From Mesostigma viride (taxonomy: Eukaryota > Streptophyta > Mesostigmatophyceae > Mesostigmatales > Mesostigmataceae), in contig RPFO01000667.1 in NCBI GenBank assembly GCA_009746045.1, positions 6,801,046 to 6,865,045 on the forward strand: a DNA stretch of 64,000 nucleotides, given 5' to 3'. The translations under genes were made by a program, and so were the position numbers. Shown here one piece after another: positions 60,528 through 64,000 of the stretch (within the stretch, counting starts at the first letter, position 1; every line of letters begins with the position of its first letter). The notes beneath the pieces are model-generated. The model had not been told where the DNA came from. It did no database searches and saw nothing but the letters and a program-made list of their open reading frames with translations.

Positions 60528-63500
60528 TTACTGGGAAATACCCTGCAGCTTGTGATGAAGGTAATTTTCCTGCTCCAGCCGGCCCTTCAACATATCCCAG
60601 TCAAAGTATGGAATAGCCACCACTCTAAAGCCGCCTTTCTCTAGCAGCCGCCTTTTGAAAAGAGTCACCGCTGTGATGGCCCCGGAATCTTGGTAGAAAT
60701 GGGACGGCCCATCCACCTCCACGGCCACCTTCCCATCCACCAGGATATCCACATATGAGAGGCCATGGAAGAAAGGGACCTCGTTTTTGTGGGCAATGCC
60801 CATACCCCGCAGCACCTTGGAAACCTCCAGGTGGAGGTCAGATGACGACGGCCCTGGCTGCTGCTTGCCTGACATGGCCGTGTCTCGCCACCTCTCGAGA
60901 AGAGCAGAGCAGTAGCGGTCACGCGCATGATCACTGGCGTCCACGCAGGCAAGGATGTACTGGCAGACTTGATTAAGCTGCAACTGAAAATCTTTATCTG
61001 TTGGCTGCGTGAGCTTGGTCCAGGCAACCATGAGCGCCCTAGCTGCGTCACTGTCAGGCCTTCCTGCCACTGCAAGTGCCCACAGCGTATTTGCAGCATG
61101 TTGCTTAACAACCCCTTCTGCCACCCACTCCGCCATCCCTGCATCTGCGGCCGCATAGACGCGCTCCAAAAGGCCCTGGCCTTGTTCCACAGCACCAGCA
61201 TTAGCCGGGGCAGACCGCCGTAGCGCCCGCACCTCAACCCACGCCTCCACTGCAGAGTACAGTGCAGGGGTCCCCTTGCCCGCTGTGGCAAAAGCGTACG
61301 CAAGGTTAGAGACATTCTGCGGATTGAAGCTGTCCAGCCCCCTGCCAAGTGCCTCTTCCTGCACTGCACCAAACAGCCCAGAAGCCTCCCTGCCTGCCTT
61401 GGCGAAAGCCCATGCCATGTTCGAGATGTTTTGAGCGGTGAACTCTCGCAGGCCCCTTGTGCCCACCTCGACTTCCACGGCTGCAAACAGCCCCGGTGCC
61501 CCCACGCTTGCTGTTGCAAACGCCCACACCATGTTTGCGATGCCCTGTGGGCTGAACCCTTGCAGCCCTCTAACCAACACCTCCTTCTCAACAGCTGCAA
61601 AAAGCTGCAAGGCTTCCTTGCCTGCCGTCGCAAACGCCCACACCAGGTTTGCGATGCCCTGTGGGCTGAACCCTTGGAATCCCCTGGCCAATACCTCCTT
61701 CTCAACAGCTGCAAAAAGCTGCAAGGCTTCCTTGCCTGCCGTCGCAAACGCCCACACCAGGTTTGCGATGTTTTGTGGGCTGAACCCTAGTCATCCCCTG
61801 GCCAACACCTCCTTCTCAACAGCTGCAAAAAGCTGCGAGGCTTCCTTGCCTGCTTTCGCAAATGCCCACACCAGGTTTGCGAAGTCCTGTGGGTTGAACC
61901 CTAGTAATCCCCTGGCCAACACCTCCTTCTCAACAGCTGCAAACAACTGCGAGGCTTCCTTCCCTGCCGTCGCAAAGGCCCACACCAGGTTTGCGATGCC
62001 CTGTGGGTTGAACCCTTGGAATCCCCTGGCCAACACCTCCTTCTCAACAGCTGCAAACAACTGCGGGGCTTCCTTGCCTGTCGTCTCAAACGCCCACACC
62101 AGGTTTGCGATGTCCTGTGGGTTGAACCCTTGGAATCCCCTGGCCAACACCTCCTTCTCAACAGCTGCAAAAAGCTGTGAGGCATCCTTCCCTGCCGTCA
62201 CAAACGCCCACACCAGGTTTGCGATGCCCTGTGGGTTGAACCCTTGTAATCCCCTGGCCAACACCTCCTTCTCAACAGCTGCAAAAAGCTGCGAGGCTTC
62301 CTTGCCTGCTTTTGCAAATGCCCACACCAGGTTTGCGATGTTTTGTGGGTTGAACCCTTGTAATCCCCTGGCCAACACCTCCTTCTCAACAGCTGCAAAA
62401 AGCTGTAAGGCTTCCTTCCCTGTCGTCGCAAATGCCCACACCAGGTTTGCGATGCCCTGTGGGTTGAACCCTTGTAATCCCCTGGCCAACACCTCCTTCT
62501 CAACAGCTGCAAACAACTGTGAGGCTTCCTTCCCTGTCGTCGCAAATGCCCACACGGTATTGGAAATGTCTTGCTCGTTGAAGCTTCCGAAGCCTCTTTG
62601 CAGGAGCTGTACACCCATGGCATCAAAGATTGTGTCCCCGCGACCTGCTTTTGCAAACGCCCACGCGATGCCCGCGATCCCCCTTGAATCCATGCTGCTC
62701 AATCTCTGCATGGCCTCCCCCTCCATCCGGTCCAGGCCTTTGCTCGCGTCCCCCCCTAGCTTGACCAGGTTGCGCGCCAGGGAGTCCAGATCGCGGTTGG
62801 TGAACGAGCCCGGGTCATCCTCCCACCGCGCCCACACCTGCTCAAGGAGCTTGGAGAACCTGGGGTCCCTGGCAATGTCGGAGTTCTTGGCAGGGTTTGC
62901 ATCCCTGGCATCTTTCTTTGATTGGATCTTTATTCTTATGAGCTCAGTCAGGGCAGCCAGCATGCCTGTGGTGCGAACGACGATATCGTTCCCGCGCCGA
63001 GCATCCTCCAGCCAGCGAAAGATACCCTCCGGCTCCATCCCTTTAAACATGGGTGCCCTGACAGGCTTGACCGCCGGGCCGGGCGGCTTGGCCCTCCCTC
63101 GCAACGGGCTGGACCCAGCTGCTGGGCTGGGGGGCTGCTTGCCATCATCCAGCCTGGGTAGGCGTTGCGCATGCTGCCTCGACTCCTGCGCTTTTGTGCC
63201 TTCGCCTCCCTGGGTACTGCTGTCTGGTTGTTTGGGTCCGTGGGCACTGCTGCTCTTGTTCCCGGGCTTGGAAGCATCCTTGCCCGACCGGTCGCGCAAC
63301 CGGGCACTGGTGGGCAGGGTGCATGTGCCCTTGGCCGCTGAGAAAGAGGTGGGGGGCTTGAGGTGCTGCGCGTGTCGCGGCCAGGGGGAGAGGCCGGGGC
63401 TGGGGGGCGGCGCTTCCAAGAAGGGGGGGCGGCCGGGCCGGGTGGAGGCGCGCACGCAGCCTGGAGGTGGCAAGCGGGTGGGCATGTGGGGGGTGGAAGG

Positions 63501-63533
63501 CGGAGAAAAGGTAAGTTTCCAAAGCAACGCCAT
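60528..63533 (-). CDS. OPR-repeat protein with RAP domain, one in-frame TGA
   Basis: ATG at 63533 opens a 1,002-codon frame (including the stop) interrupted only by TGA at 61791-61793. The first ~110 residues are Pro/Ser/Arg-rich with almost no acids, consistent with an organelle transit peptide (inference). A helical region (MLAALTELIRIKIQSKKDAR) precedes thirteen 38-residue repeats of the form NPQGIANLVWAFATAGKEAS followed by QLFAAVEKEVLARGLQGF. Then come AANTLWALAVAGRPDSDAA and a RAP domain (VDILVDGKVAVEVDGPSHFY, VVAIPYFDWDMLKG). OPR-RAP proteins in green algae act on specific chloroplast or mitochondrial transcripts. Repeats 2-10 are nearly identical at DNA level (114-bp units), indicating recent amplification. 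The TGA stands where sister repeats have TTA (Leu). It may be a null allele, an error or readthrough. Confidence 0.85.
61680..62560. repeat. 114-bp coding tandem repeats (OPR units)
   Basis: About eight units with near-identical sequence (plus strand core CACACCAGGTTTGCGATGCC, CCTGGCCAACACCTCCTTCT, CAACAGCTGCAAA). Period 114 bp equals 38 codons. Differences concentrate at the residue after NPQ (G/N/D) and at positions within WAFA/V/E-T/K-T/A. Confidence 0.92.
61791..61793 (-). other. Premature TGA within the OPR array
   Basis: The codon reads TGA in GCCAGGGGATGACTAGGGTT; the sister unit near 61905 reads GGGGATTACTAGGG. A single T-to-G difference, same frame on both sides. Confidence 0.9.
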
Positions 63534-63582
63534 GCAGCCTGGGCACGGTGGCAATGCGGGTGGGCGTGGGGGAACGGCAAGC

Positions 63583-64000
63583 AGGATGTGATGTTCTCTA
63601 TCCTCTGTCTGATGGTCCATGAGTGAGCAAGACGCGACATGACGGCAAGTAGGATGTGATGTTCTCTATCCACTGTCTGATGGTCCATGAGTGAGCAAGA
63701 CGTGACATGACGGCAAGTAGGATGTGATGTTCTCTATCCTCTGTCTGATGGTCCATGAGTGAGTAAGACGTGACATGACGGCAAGTAGGATATGATGTTC
63801 TCTATCCTCTGTCTGATGGTCCATGAGTGAGCAAGACGTGACATGACGGCAAGTAGGATGTGATGTTCTCTACCCTCTGTCTGATGGTCCATGAGTGAGC
63901 AAGACGTGACATGACGGCAAGTAGGATGTGATGTTCTCTATCCTCTGTCTGATGGTCCATGAGTGAGCAAGACATGACATGACGGCAAGCAGGATGTGAT
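63583..64000. repeat. 68-bp minisatellite upstream of the OPR-RAP gene (about 6 units, runs off the edge)
   Basis: Same unit as at 58622-58862, with over 95% identity between units by eye. The extended open frame upstream of ATG 63533 (from 63620) is made of this repeat, so the inner ATG is preferred. Confidence 0.95.

Noticed and set aside
61438-63591. 717-codon plus-strand frame (NTSFSTAAKSCEASLPAF repeats)
   Set aside because: Antisense of the OPR repeats. The minus strand carries the RAP domain and the OPR consensus.

Overview
The window looks like nuclear DNA of a green alga (Chlorophyta). The clues are many short phase-compatible introns, octotricopeptide-type (OPR) repeat proteins with a C-terminal RAP domain, TGTAA-type poly(A) candidates downstream of two gene models, a LINE retrotransposon and very abundant simple repeats inside introns. 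The species is not identifiable from sequence alone. No bacterial operons, rRNA, convincing tRNA or CRISPR were seen. Splice models were built by hand from GT/AG sites, phase continuity and protein continuity, so individual borders may be off by a base or more.

Layout, left to right. (1) 1-388, minus strand: two 3' exons of a gene cut by the left edge. (2) 685-10195, minus: a coiled-coil plus ankyrin-repeat protein in which each repeat is its own phase-0 exon of 99 or 102 bp; one intron carries a roughly 870-bp GAGCRA satellite. (3) 10.2-13.9 kb: intergenic, with a hairpin and a SINE-like insertion. (4) 13926-28183, minus: a very large, mostly disordered protein (about 2,008 residues) with coiled coils at both ends. 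Its third intron carries a 44-bp minisatellite built from a copy of its own exon/intron junction, plus a copia-like gag remnant. (5) 29024-43010, plus: a 12-exon gene of about 1,031 residues that I recognise as CENP-I/Mis6, an inner-kinetochore protein. It is divergent from gene 4.

(6) 43.5-54.8 kb: retroelement-rich DNA. It holds a composite LINE fragment, a PHD-finger exon (minus), a SINE-like repeat family, a 262-bp truncated LINE with an 8-bp target-site duplication, and a 3.6-kb full-length LINE with a 13-bp target-site duplication. All share a 3' hairpin and a (TTAA)n tail. (7) 55.7-64.0 kb: two tandem minus-strand OPR-RAP genes, presumed organelle RNA-binding factors. The right one has 13 nearly identical 38-residue repeats and one in-frame TGA; the left one is a frameshifted paralog. 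Each is preceded by the same 68-bp minisatellite.

The genes do not form a pathway. The recurring theme is intron-borne satellites: pyrimidine-rich on the coding strand in every gene examined, often placed directly upstream of a 3' splice site or starting exactly at a 5' splice site.
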